A stretch of 64,000 bases of DNA. Origin: Hymenobacter terricola (GTDB taxonomy: Bacteria > Bacteroidota > Bacteroidia > Cytophagales > Hymenobacteraceae). Shown here piece by piece: positions 15,264-24,343 of the stretch. Under the pieces are notes generated by a model. That model saw nothing but the letters and a program-made list of their open reading frames with translations, was not told where the DNA came from and made no database searches. The DNA is taken from contig NZ_JAGEMO020000004.1 of NCBI RefSeq assembly GCF_017921975.2, forward strand, positions 124,001 through 188,000, written 5' to 3'. Each line of letters begins with the position of its first letter. The stretch's first letter is position 1. A program made the position numbers and the translations under genes.

Positions 15264-18200
15264 ATGCCCCTTCGTTACGTTCGCGCCTTGCTCATCGGGC
15301 TAGGTATTACCGCTGCCGCTACTGCCTCTGCCCAAGCTCCTGCTCACACCGTTTTCCTGCTTGGCAACACCGCCCAGGCCGATTTGCCAACTGCCCGCCT
15401 GCAACAGCTGCGCCATGCGTTGGAACAGCAAACGGGGCCTTTCACTGTGGTTCACCTGGGTGATATTGTGGGTAATACCGGCCTGGTAGCCAAAGGCGAT
15501 ACCGCGCTGGCGCAGACCGAACGCAGCCGCGCCGATGCCCTTATTGCCCTGGTAAAAGGCCTGCCGCAGGGTAAAATCTACTTCCTGCCGGGCGATAAGG
15601 ACTGGGCCAACTCCGGCCCCGACGGCCTCAAAGCCGTGCGCCGCCTCGAGAAATACATCGAGAAGCAGCTGCCCGGCCAGAACGCTTTCATCCCCACCAA
15701 CGGCTGCCCCGGCCCCGAAGTGGTGGATGTGGCCCCGCTGGTGCGCGTGGTGGCCATCAATACGCCGTGGTTCACGCACCCCTTCGACCGGCCCGAAGCC
15801 CCCGACACCGACTGCAAAACCCTGACCAAAGAGGAATTCCGCGAGCAATTGCAGGACCTGATTGACGACACCAAGAACAAGAACGTGCTGCTGTTGGGCC
15901 ACCATCCCGTGGTAACCAACGGCGTGTACGGCGGCCACGAACCGCTTTCGCGCCACCTTAGCCCGCCCGTGTTCGGCACCATCTACGCCGCTTACCGGCA
16001 GAACGTGGGCACCCCGCGCGACCTGGCTAACCCGCGCTACCAGGACCTGAAAAAGGAGCTGCTGAACACGCTGCAAAGCAACCCCGGCGTGGTGTATGGC
16101 GCCGCGCACGACTATAGCCTCCAGCTCACGCCTTTCCAGGGCAACTATCACATCGTCAGCGGTAGCTTTGCCGAAAGCCAGCACGTTGGCGCCCGGGGCG
16201 AGTCGCTCTACAGCAAAAGCGAAGAAGGCTACACCACCCTCGAATACTTCGCCGACGGCATCGTTAAAACCCATATCTACACCTTTGGCAGCGGCGACCA
16301 GCCGGCCAAAGACGCGTACACCGCCACCCTGTTCCGCTCGGCCTGTGGAAGCACGGCTGACCAAAATGCCCCGGTCAATCCGTTCATTGCCTGCCCTACC
16401 GCCAGCACCGTAGCCGAAAGCAAGCCCGACGCACCCTTCCAGGCCACTACCACCGTGGTGGCCGGCCCCGAATACAAGCCCACCGGCAGCAAAACCTTCT
16501 TTATCGGCGACATTTACCGGTCTTCCTGGCTGCAGCCGGTGGCCGTGCCCACGCTGGATTTGGCCACCGAGAAAGGTGGCCTGCGCCCCTACGGCAAAGG
16601 CGGCGGGCGCCAAACCACCTCCCTCAAGCTCATTGCGGCCGACAGCTCGGAATACGTTTTTCGCTCGGTAGACAAGGACGTGACCAAAATCCTGCCGCCG
16701 GAGCTGCGCAATTCCATTGCCTCCGATGTGCTGCGCGACATCACGGCCACGGCCAACCCGTACTCCAACCTGCCCATCGGCTACCTGCTGGACCAGACGG
16801 ACATTCTGCACGCCCGGCCCCGCCTGTTCCGTCTGCCCGACAACCAGCAGCTCGGCCCCTACCGCGAACAGTACGCCGGCCTGCTCGGCACCCTCGAAGA
16901 CAGCCCCAAAGACCCCAAACCCAACCTGCCCGGCTTCGGCGGCTCCGATGAGGTGACGCGCAGCTTCGGCCTGTTTCGCAAGCTCTACAAGGACCACGAC
17001 AACCACGTGTACGAGCCCGCCCTGGCCCGCGCCCGCGCCTTCGACATGCTGGTGGCCGACTTCGGCAAGCACGAGGACAACTGGAAGTGGGCCGGCTACA
17101 AGCAGGCCAACGGCGGCGTGCTCTACCGCCCCATTCCGCGCGACCGCGACCAGAGCTTCACCCTCTGGAATGGCTTCCTCACCTACCTTGCCAACCGCGA
17201 GTGGGCCGTGCCCAGCATCGAAGGCTTTAACACCAAATTCCAGGACATGAAAAGCCTGAACTGGCCCGCCCGCCACCTGGATAGGTTCCTGCTGCAGGGC
17301 CTCACCCGCGAGCAGTGGCAGGAAGCGGCCAAGTACCTCCAGGCCAAAATCACCCCCACCGTTATCGATGAGGCCACGGCGAAGTTGCCTACTGAAATTC
17401 AGGACAAATCCGGCAAGGACATCAACCGCAAGTTGAAGGCGCGGATTCACGAATTGCCCAAGGCCATTGATGAATATTACCTACTCCTCGCCCGCCGCGT
17501 GGACGTGGTGGGGTCCAACAAAGGCGAGGTGTTCCAGGTGAATAGACTGCCCGATGGCCAGGTCCGCGTGCAGCTATTTGACCGGGCCGGGGACACCGAA
17601 AATGCCAAGGGCGCGGCCCTATTTGACCGCACCTTTAAACCCCACGAAACCGAGGAAGTGTGCCTCTACGGCCTCGGCGGGAAAGACGTATTTACCGTGA
17701 CCGGCGACGGCGGGAAGCACAGCATTCTGGTGCGCGTCATTGGCGGCGATGGCAAGGACCGCATCACCGACGACTCCCGGGCCGCGGGCCTGCGCACCCT
17801 CACCAAAGTCTACGACGTGGCCGATAACGAGCTGAAGCTCGGGCCGGAATCCGACAACCACACCAGCACCCGTCCCGGCGTGAACGAGTACGACCGGGAG
17901 CAGTTCGAGTTCAACTCTTACCGCCCCAGCCTCTCGCTTTTTTATAACGCCAACGACGGTTTTGGCGCGGGCGCGGGCATCACGTTCCTGCGGCAGGGCT
18001 TCCGCAAGCCCGGCTACAAAAACATGTACAGCTTCGACGTACAGGGCAGCGTGAATGGCCTGTTCCAGCTCACGGCCAGTACCCGGCACCGCTATGCCAT
18101 TGGCAAAATCGACGTGGGCGCTTCGGCCAGCTACGGCAGCTATTTTCCCTTTTACCGCTTCTTCGGACTGGGCAACAACACGGGCTTCAGCCAGGATTTG

Positions 18201-18998
18201 TACGACAACAAATTCTACAACGCCCGCTACAAAGGCTACACCCTCAATGCCTTTCTGGAGCGCACCTTCTTCCAGCGCAGCGTCATCCGCGTTGGCCCCA
18301 CTTTTGAAGATTACACCAGCAGCTTCGCCAACAATACCTACCTCGGCACCATCGATAGCCGCCCCACCGACCAGCGTCCCAACACCAGCCCCCAGCGTCT
18401 GCTGGGCCTGAACGGCGTGTTCGACCTCGACCTGCGCAATCGCCAAAGCTTCGCCCAGCGCGGCGTCCGCATTCGGGTGCAGCACGACTCCTACACCCAG
18501 TTGAGCGACAATCTCGACAGCGCCCGCACCAAAAAATCCACCTTCGGCCTCACCCAGGCCTTTGCCGAATATTACGGCACCGCCAAAATCGGCATCCCCA
18601 TCACCCTGGTTCTAAAGGGCGGCGGTGCCAAAAACTACGGACCCGACGCCGCCATTCCCTTCTTCAAATTTGCTAGCATTGGCCAGAACGAGGGCCTGCG
18701 CGGCTACTACCGCAACCGGTTCAGCGGCGACGCCAGCCTGTATTACAACACCGAGCTGCGCCTCGCTCTTGGCCAAATCAAGAACAACTTCCTGCCCTTC
18801 TACTACGGCGTGTTCGGTTTCTACGACCAGGGTCGGGTGTATTACCAGGACGCCTCGCCCGGCGGCTGGCACTCCGGCTACGGCGGCGGTTTCTACATTG
18901 CGCCGGTGGTGGAGTCGCTGGCCTTCTCCGTCTCCTACCAAAAATCAGCGGAAAGCAGCCTGATTCAGTTCGGCTTAGGCTTCCGGCTTGATAAGTAG
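15264..18998 (+). CDS. Metallophosphoesterase fused to an outer-membrane beta-barrel
   Basis: A 1244-residue exported protein. The signal peptide (LLIGLGITAAATASAQ) is followed by a calcineurin-like phosphoesterase domain of about 340 residues with HLGDIVGN, LLGHHPVV and GAAHDY as metal-ligand motifs. A long middle region (about 400-880) has no clear assignment. From about residue 900 (YRPSLSLFYNANDGFGAG) to the end the sequence alternates aromatic and polar residues as in an Omp85/surface-antigen barrel, with EGLRGYYRNRF and YNTELRLALG typical of BamA/TamA-like barrels. The C-terminus is FGLGFRLDK. It probably places a phosphatase at the cell surface or periplasmic face. A second barrel gene follows 128 bp downstream. 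Confidence 0.82.
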   Translation: MPLRYVRALLIGLGITAAATASAQAPAHTVFLLGNTAQADLPTARLQQLRHALEQQTGPFTVVHLGDIVGNTGLVAKGDTALAQTERSRADALIALVKGLPQGKIYFLPGDKDWANSGPDGLKAVRRLEKYIEKQLPGQNAFIPTNGCPGPEVVDVAPLVRVVAINTPWFTHPFDRPEAPDTDCKTLTKEEFREQLQDLIDDTKNKNVLLLGHHPVVTNGVYGGHEPLSRHLSPPVFGTIYAAYRQNVGTPRDLANPRYQDLKKELLNTLQSNPGVVYGAAHDYSLQLTPFQGNYHIVSGSFAESQHVGARGESLYSKSEEGYTTLEYFADGIVKTHIYTFGSGDQPAKDAYTATLFRSACGSTADQNAPVNPFIACPTASTVAESKPDAPFQATTTVVAGPEYKPTGSKTFFIGDIYRSSWLQPVAVPTLDLATEKGGLRPYGKGGGRQTTSLKLIAADSSEYVFRSVDKDVTKILPPELRNSIASDVLRDITATANPYSNLPIGYLLDQTDILHARPRLFRLPDNQQLGPYREQYAGLLGTLEDSPKDPKPNLPGFGGSDEVTRSFGLFRKLYKDHDNHVYEPALARARAFDMLVADFGKHEDNWKWAGYKQANGGVLYRPIPRDRDQSFTLWNGFLTYLANREWAVPSIEGFNTKFQDMKSLNWPARHLDRFLLQGLTREQWQEAAKYLQAKITPTVIDEATAKLPTEIQDKSGKDINRKLKARIHELPKAIDEYYLLLARRVDVVGSNKGEVFQVNRLPDGQVRVQLFDRAGDTENAKGAALFDRTFKPHETEEVCLYGLGGKDVFTVTGDGGKHSILVRVIGGDGKDRITDDSRAAGLRTLTKVYDVADNELKLGPESDNHTSTRPGVNEYDREQFEFNSYRPSLSLFYNANDGFGAGAGITFLRQGFRKPGYKNMYSFDVQGSVNGLFQLTASTRHRYAIGKIDVGASASYGSYFPFYRFFGLGNNTGFSQDLYDNKFYNARYKGYTLNAFLERTFFQRSVIRVGPTFEDYTSSFANNTYLGTIDSRPTDQRPNTSPQRLLGLNGVFDLDLRNRQSFAQRGVRIRVQHDSYTQLSDNLDSARTKKSTFGLTQAFAEYYGTAKIGIPITLVLKGGGAKNYGPDAAIPFFKFASIGQNEGLRGYYRNRFSGDASLYYNTELRLALGQIKNNFLPFYYGVFGFYDQGRVYYQDASPGGWHSGYGGGFYIAPVVESLAFSVSYQKSAESSLIQFGLGFRLDK

Positions 18999-19126
18999 GC
19001 CAGCCGCAGCCACTGGTTGTGCCTTCCGCACACGGCGAATGCGTTGAACCTTTTGCCGGCGCTGCAGTCTTACCAAGGAAGTTGCGGCGGCCAAAATGGC
19101 CGGGCCGCGCCAGGATTGTGGGACAT

Positions 19127-19945
19127 ATGAGTTTACGACCTGCTATCCTTTTGCTGCGGGCGCTTTCAAACGCAATTGCGGGGATACTACTGCTGCAATT
19201 CCTTGCCATCGGCACCGGCCAGGCCCAGCAATTGCCCGCTTCCCAGCCTGCCGCCGTCGACCTGGTGGACGAGGCGCGCAACATCTTCCCCCGGTTGGCC
19301 GCGCACGACTCGCTGGCCTTGCAGCACGGCCGCAAGTCCCTGCTGCTGATACCCGTGGTGGGCTACACCCAGCAAACCAGCGGCGTGGCCGAAATCGCGG
19401 TAAATATGGCGTTCGAACGGCCTTCGGCCAACATGTCGACGCTCGTTGCCGCTGGCGCCTACACCCTCAATCAGCAGCTTATTCTCACGGCCACTTCCTC
19501 GGTGTGGGCAAAAGACAACCGCTGGAATTTTGTGGGCGACTGGCGCCTGATGCACTACCCGCAAAGCACTTTTGGCCTGGGCATGTACACCTCCACCACC
19601 GAGCGGGTGGTGTCGATGAACTACGAACACTTCCGGTTCTACCAAAGCGCGAACCTCAGCCGGGGCTTTATCCAGGGCCGTTTTCGGGGCAAAAACCTGA
19701 TTTACGGCGAAACGGAATACCGCTTCGGCCTCACGCGCAACCGCCTGCTAGGAGCTGTCGTCTTTGCCAACGCCGAGAGCGTGACCGAGCAGGAAAGCGG
19801 GCGGTTCGAGAAAGTGGTGCCGGCGGCGGGCGCCGGCCTGCGGGTCTCCGTCAACAAAGTATCCCACACCAATTTATCCATCGACTACGGCTTTGGCACC
19901 GACGGCTCGCGCGGCCTGGCGTTGAACCTGGGCGAGGTGTTTTAG
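19127..19945 (+). CDS. Outer-membrane beta-barrel protein, BamA/TamA-like
   Basis: A 272-residue exported protein. A signal peptide ends near GTGQAQ, then IPVVGYTQQTSGVAEIAVNM opens a run of amphipathic strands. YGETEYRFGLTRNRLLGAVVFANAESV is a typical Omp85-family late-strand motif, and the C-terminus NLGEVF ends in Phe, as expected for barrel insertion. No POTRA domains are present, so it is a barrel-only member. The ATG at 19127 directly precedes the signal peptide; the longer frame adds unrelated residues. It follows the phosphoesterase-barrel fusion on the same strand and may work with it. Confidence 0.72.
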   Translation: MSLRPAILLLRALSNAIAGILLLQFLAIGTGQAQQLPASQPAAVDLVDEARNIFPRLAAHDSLALQHGRKSLLLIPVVGYTQQTSGVAEIAVNMAFERPSANMSTLVAAGAYTLNQQLILTATSSVWAKDNRWNFVGDWRLMHYPQSTFGLGMYTSTTERVVSMNYEHFRFYQSANLSRGFIQGRFRGKNLIYGETEYRFGLTRNRLLGAVVFANAESVTEQESGRFEKVVPAAGAGLRVSVNKVSHTNLSIDYGFGTDGSRGLALNLGEVF

Positions 19946-20008
19946 GATTTCCGGCCCCGTCGTATCCTGCGCTCGTCGCAAAAAGGCCCTGTTTTTTAAG
20001 TCGGTGCC

Positions 20009-20016
20009 TATCTTTG
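20009..20016 (+). promoter_or_regulatory. -7 promoter box for the Ppx/GppA gene
   Basis: TATCTTTG is an exact TAnnTTTG match 24 bp before the start codon. No clear -33 element was found. Confidence 0.5.
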
Positions 20017-20040
20017 AGTTTTCCGCCTAACCCCGCCTGA

Positions 20041-21030
20041 ATGCACTTCCCTCTCCGTAAGCTCGCCGCCATTGATATAGGGTCCAACGCCGTGCGGTGC
20101 CAGATATCGGCGGTGCTCTACTACGAGGGGCGCTACCGCCTCAAGCGCGTGGAGTACGTGCGCTTCCCCATGCGGCTGGGCGAAGACGTGTTTGCCACCG
20201 GCCGGATTTCGCCGGGCAAGGAAGAGCAGTTCGTCAAGTTCATGCACTCCCTCAAGCTCTTGATGGAAGTGCACGACGTGGCCCATTACCTCGTGTGCGC
20301 CACCTCAGCCATGCGCTCGGCCGCCAACGGCCCCGACATCGTGGCCCGCGTGCGCGAGCAGCTGGGCATGGAAATCAAAGTCATCGACGGGCAGGACGAG
20401 GCTTTCTACATCAACCGCGTCATCGAGCATATTCTCGAAGACAAGCGCCACTACCTGCACATCGACGTGGGCGGCGGCAGCACCGAGTTCAATATCTACC
20501 ACGACCGCCGCAAAGTAGCGGCCCAATCCTTCGAAATCGGTTCCATCCGGCGCATGCAGCAGGAAGAAAGCGGCGCCGCCAACACCGAAGCCCAGGCCGA
20601 GCTCTGGACCCGCATGGAAGCCTGGGTGCGCCACAACGCCCGCGAGTACCACGTCACGCGCGCCATCGGCACGGGCGGCAACATCAACAAGCTCTACAGC
20701 CTCACCTCGGCGGCCCCCAACAAAGCCGTCACCCGCCGCAGCCTCGAAACCACCCTTGCCCGCCTGGCCGGCCTGAGCATGAACGAGCGCGTGAACGTGG
20801 CCATGCTCAATCCCGACCGTGCTGATGTCATTGTGCCCGCCGGCCACATCTACCTGTCCGCCATGCAGTGGGCCAACGTCAACAACATGGTCGTGCCCGA
20901 TATTGGCCTGAAAGACGGCATGCTGCAAGCCCTGTTTGAAGAGTTTTTCGACGATATTAACCCCGGTGTCGGCCATCCCGCCCACCTGCCCGTGCCCGAC
21001 ATGCAAAACCAGCCTGCTGAACTGGAATAG
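20041..21030 (+). CDS. Ppx/GppA family exopolyphosphatase
   Basis: A 329-residue ASKHA-fold phosphatase. AAIDIGSNAVRC is the first phosphate-binding loop, CATSAMRSAANG the second, IDVGGGSTEF the third (HIDVGGGS), and AIGTGGNINKL the fourth. Family members hydrolyse polyphosphate or pppGpp. The C-terminal HD-type domain of long Ppx enzymes is absent, so this is the short form. It converges on ppk1 with a shared terminator between them, so polyphosphate synthesis and breakdown genes are neighbours on opposite strands. Confidence 0.9.
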   Translation: MHFPLRKLAAIDIGSNAVRCQISAVLYYEGRYRLKRVEYVRFPMRLGEDVFATGRISPGKEEQFVKFMHSLKLLMEVHDVAHYLVCATSAMRSAANGPDIVARVREQLGMEIKVIDGQDEAFYINRVIEHILEDKRHYLHIDVGGGSTEFNIYHDRRKVAAQSFEIGSIRRMQQEESGAANTEAQAELWTRMEAWVRHNAREYHVTRAIGTGGNINKLYSLTSAAPNKAVTRRSLETTLARLAGLSMNERVNVAMLNPDRADVIVPAGHIYLSAMQWANVNNMVVPDIGLKDGMLQALFEEFFDDINPGVGHPAHLPVPDMQNQPAELE

Positions 21031-21108
21031 CAACCCGCCTCGCGTAAGGCGAAGGTATCCTGCTGCCCACAACGGCTTGCTCTAAGTTGCGATAAGCCCT
21101 GAAAGGTA

Positions 21109-21142
21109 AAAGCCCCGACTCTGTCTAGAGTCGGGGCTTTTT
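21109..21142. terminator. Bidirectional terminator between ppx and ppk1
   Basis: A perfect 14-bp stem (AAAGCCCCGACTCT with AGAGTCGGGGCTTT) with a 4-nt loop, A-rich on the left and T-rich on the right. It serves the plus-strand phosphatase gene and probably also ppk1 from the other side. Confidence 0.88.
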
Positions 21143-21217
21143 GCTGCATATCTGCTCGTCGCTTCAGGCGGAATAATGAGCCGGATAGTCGCAATAATGG
21201 GCAACCTCTGGCCCCGG

Positions 21218-23578
21218 TTACGCGCGAATTGCTCCCGCCCCGACTGCCTCCTCATCGACGTGGCCCACGGGCGTGGCATCGTCCTCGCACGCCTCGTCGT
21301 GTTCGCCATCGCCCTCCCCAAAAGCGTCATCGGCCGCCGCATCGGCTGCTTCAACAGCGGCAAGGGTAGCGGCTTCATCACTGGCCACGAGGGCGGCAGC
21401 TACATCAACCCGGCGCTGGGCCTGCACCCCGAGCAAGGCCAGCAAGCCTTCCGGCGTGGCCGTGGCCAGCTGCGCTTCGTCGCGTCGGAAGAAGTCTTTG
21501 TGCACGTTCACCACCGGCTCGCCGGGCGCGGGCTGCTGCCGAATGTAGGCGCCATCCTCGCGCATCACGTAGCTATTCTGGTTGTCCATCATATTCATCA
21601 TCAGGATATTGATAGCCTCGCGTTTAAGCTGTGGATTAACAATTAAAAACAGGGCCTCGATGCGCCGGTCAAACGAACGCACCATGATATCAGCCGAGCC
21701 GGCGTATACCCGCGCCTCACCACCGTTGTGGAAATAGAACAGCCGCGTGTGCTCCAGGTATTCGCCCACGATGCTGCGCACCTCGATGTTTTCGCTCAGT
21801 CCTGGCCGGCCCGGCCGCAGGCAGCAGATGCCCCGCACGATAAACCGAATGGGCACGCCCGCCTTGGCCGCCTTGTAGAATTCATCGATAATTTCCTTGT
21901 CTTCCAGTGAATTCATCTTCATCACGATGCCGCTGGACTGGCCTTTTTTGGCGTGCTTCACCTCTTCCCGAATCAGGTGGATGAGTTGCTGGCGCATGTC
22001 CTTCGGTGCCGTAATGAGGTACTCATAATCATCGGGCTGCGAGTGCCCGGTGATGACATTGAAGAATTCCGACACGTCGTGTCCGTAGGTGTCGTTCGTG
22101 GTCAGCAGGCTCACGTCGGTGTAGAGGCGGGCGGTTTGCTCATTATAGTTGCCCGAGCCGATGTGCACGTAGCGCGTCACCTTCTCCCCTTCCTTGCGGA
22201 TAATCATGAGCAGTTTGGTGTGCGTCTTGTACTTGCTCACCCCATAAATCACGAAGCAGCCGGCTTTTTCCAGCCGGGCCCCTTCGCGGATATTCTTCTC
22301 TTCATCAAACCGGGCCTTCACCTCAAACAGCACCGATACGTGCTTGCCATTCTCGGCCGCTTTCAGCAGCGCGGCGCTCACGCGGGAGTCGTCGGCCAGG
22401 CGGTAGATGGTCTGCTTGATGCCCAGTACGTGCGGGTCCACCGCCGCCTGCTCCAGCAGGCGCACCATGGGCTCGATGCTGTTGTACGGGTGGTGCAGCA
22501 GCACATCGTGGTGCTTGAGGTACTCGAACAGGTTGTCTTCCGCGCCCTCAGGCAAGCTGAGCGGCGCCACCGATGCGGGCATTCTGGCCGTTTTGCCCCG
22601 AAAATTAGGATGGCGCACAATCTGCCACAGCCCTTTCAGGTCAATCAGCGAGTTGATAACGAACACGTTGCCGTTGTCAATATTCCACCGCTCGCGTAGC
22701 ACCTGCATCATCGCCGGCGAAGCGTTGGACTCTACCTCCACGCGCACCACGCGGCCGCGCTTGCGGGTTTTGAGGCCCACCTGAATTTCCTTAATAAAGT
22801 CGTTGTCGATGTCATCCGACTCTTCCAAAGTAAAATCCCCGTTCCGGGTAATGCGGAACAGGTCCGCCGACACGATTTCGACGTTGCGAAACAGGCGCGG
22901 CAGAAATTCGCGCACCACTTCCTCAATGGGCACGAAGATGACCTTATCCTTGCGGGTCAACTCAAAAAAGCGGGTCAGGTTCTGCGGAATCTGCACGAAG
23001 GTGAGCCGCTCCTGCCCTTTTTCGGCTTCGCCATCCAGCCCCAGGGCCAGGCCGTTGCCGATGCGCGTCATCACCCCGAAGATGAGCATCTGGTTCATCA
23101 TCAGCGGGAAGCCGTGGTACGAGTCGTACACCATCGGCGTGAGCAGCGGAAACACGGTGTTCTTAAAGTAGCCGTCCACCTTCTTCACTTCCAGTTCCGT
23201 GAGGTCGGCCATCTTAAGGATGTTGAAGCCGTTCTTCTCAAAGTTGGGCTTCAACTCGTTCAGATACGTCAGGCTTTGGTCGTTCACAAACCGGTGCGCG
23301 AAATCCAACAGCTTGCGCCGAAACGGCAATTCCCGCAGGCCCGAATAGTCAATCCGCTCCTTACCGTAATCGAGGTAATTGTACAGCGACCCCACCCGAA
23401 TCATAAAAAATTCGTCGAGGTTAGAGCTGGTGATGGCCAGGAACTTGAGCTTATCAAACAGAGCCCGGCTGGGGTCCTGCACCTGGTCGAGCACCCGGTA
23501 GTTGAACCGCAACCAGCTCAGGTCGCGGCTAATGTATTTGCTTTTGCGGATAAGGTCGGCGGACTTGAACAATTTCAT
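21218..23578 (-). CDS. ppk1: Polyphosphate kinase 1
   Basis: A 786-residue PPK1, which makes polyphosphate from ATP. The N-terminal domain starts YISRDLSWLRFNYRVLDQ. The phospholipase-D-like catalytic domains carry KTHTKLLMI and YVHIGSGNYNEQTARLYTD (first His region), FIVRGICCLRPG and VGEYLEHTRLFYF (second His region). VLFEVKARFDEEKNI is also characteristic. Length exceeds the usual 690 or so because of a C-terminal extension of about 85 residues rich in Ala, Asp and Glu. I chose ATG 23578 (MKLFKSADLI); the longer upstream frame is repeat sequence. Confidence 0.95.
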   Translation of the reverse strand: MKLFKSADLIRKSKYISRDLSWLRFNYRVLDQVQDPSRALFDKLKFLAITSSNLDEFFMIRVGSLYNYLDYGKERIDYSGLRELPFRRKLLDFAHRFVNDQSLTYLNELKPNFEKNGFNILKMADLTELEVKKVDGYFKNTVFPLLTPMVYDSYHGFPLMMNQMLIFGVMTRIGNGLALGLDGEAEKGQERLTFVQIPQNLTRFFELTRKDKVIFVPIEEVVREFLPRLFRNVEIVSADLFRITRNGDFTLEESDDIDNDFIKEIQVGLKTRKRGRVVRVEVESNASPAMMQVLRERWNIDNGNVFVINSLIDLKGLWQIVRHPNFRGKTARMPASVAPLSLPEGAEDNLFEYLKHHDVLLHHPYNSIEPMVRLLEQAAVDPHVLGIKQTIYRLADDSRVSAALLKAAENGKHVSVLFEVKARFDEEKNIREGARLEKAGCFVIYGVSKYKTHTKLLMIIRKEGEKVTRYVHIGSGNYNEQTARLYTDVSLLTTNDTYGHDVSEFFNVITGHSQPDDYEYLITAPKDMRQQLIHLIREEVKHAKKGQSSGIVMKMNSLEDKEIIDEFYKAAKAGVPIRFIVRGICCLRPGRPGLSENIEVRSIVGEYLEHTRLFYFHNGGEARVYAGSADIMVRSFDRRIEALFLIVNPQLKREAINILMMNMMDNQNSYVMREDGAYIRQQPAPGEPVVNVHKDFFRRDEAQLATATPEGLLALLGVQAQRRVDVAAALVASDEAATLAAVEAADAAADDAFGEGDGEHDEACEDDATPVGHVDEEAVGAGAIRA

Positions 23579-23582
23579 AATC

Positions 23583-23620
23583 ACGGATTTTTCGGATTTA
23601 TAACGGATTGCACGGATTTT
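23583..23620. repeat. CGGATT direct repeats upstream of ppk1
   Basis: CGGATT occurs at 23584, 23593, 23604 and 23613, a 20-bp double period. On the minus strand this reads as AATCCGTG-like units directly upstream of ppk1. A weaker echo (ATCCGCGAATCC) lies before the gene at 2370. It may be a dispersed repeat or a set of regulator sites spaced by two helical turns. Confidence 0.6.
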
Positions 23621-23772
23621 GTAGACGATTCGGCCGTTTAGGCACAAAATAACAACTTCGCGAGCATCTATCAGGAGTCGGAGCAAAAAGAAAAAAGCCG
23701 CACTGCGCCGAAAACGACACGATTTGGCGGCTTGGCCCTGCACCTTTGGGTCGGTATCCACTCCTCCGCGCT

Positions 23773-24339
23773 ATGTCCACCGCCCACCCCACTCCTGCCG
23801 CCCTCGCCGAAACGCTGCTTTGCGATTGGGAAGCCCTTGCCCAGCCCACGTCCACGCTCGCCTATCAAACGGCCCGCCTCCGCCTGCTGGTTCAACTCAC
23901 CGAATTCAGCGCCCTCCTCCTGCGCCCGGACGACGTCAACATCGACCCCGACGATGCCCGCGCTCCCCTGCGTCACGCCACCGCTTTCCGCCTGGGCCGC
24001 GCAGAGGCCACCGGCCCCCACCGCGCCGCCCGCCTCTGCCCTCTGCTCGCGGCCAACCTACTCTGCTTTCCCCCCATCGCCCCGCCACCCGGCCTGCAAC
24101 CAATCGCCGCGCTACTCAGCCTGCAAAGCGGCCTCTACCATGAATTGGAAATGGACGAGCTGACCGAAATCGTGGGGGCCGTGCAGCAAACCATCCTCAC
24201 GCAAGAAGTGGAAATGATTTTCGGCCACGGCATTTCGCCCGAAGCAGAAGAAGCTGAACTACTGGTGTGGCTGTTGGTGGGGTATGCAGCCGCTGAGGAA
24301 ACTGCTGTTCCCACCTCATCTACCACCCGCAACATCTGA
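23773..24339 (+). CDS. Hypothetical protein upstream of the truncated sigma factor
   Basis: A 188-residue, mostly helical protein without signal peptide or membrane segment; I do not recognise it. It starts MSTAHPTPAALAETLLCDWE, has QTARLRLLVQLTEFSALLL and an acidic C-terminal half (LYHELEMDELTEIVGAVQQT, then EAEEAELLVWLLVGYAAAEE). The ATG at 23773 was preferred over one ten codons upstream. Only four bases separate its stop from the start of the RpoD-like fragment, so the two are surely co-transcribed. By position it is a candidate partner or regulator of that protein, but this is inference. Confidence 0.6.
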   Translation: MSTAHPTPAALAETLLCDWEALAQPTSTLAYQTARLRLLVQLTEFSALLLRPDDVNIDPDDARAPLRHATAFRLGRAEATGPHRAARLCPLLAANLLCFPPIAPPPGLQPIAALLSLQSGLYHELEMDELTEIVGAVQQTILTQEVEMIFGHGISPEAEEAELLVWLLVGYAAAEETAVPTSSTTRNI

Positions 24340-24343
24340 CGGA

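Noticed and set aside
15300..17450. 716-codon open frame antisense to the phosphoesterase fusion
   Set aside because: A shadow of the real gene: repetitive Val/Gly/Ala composition, no start context.
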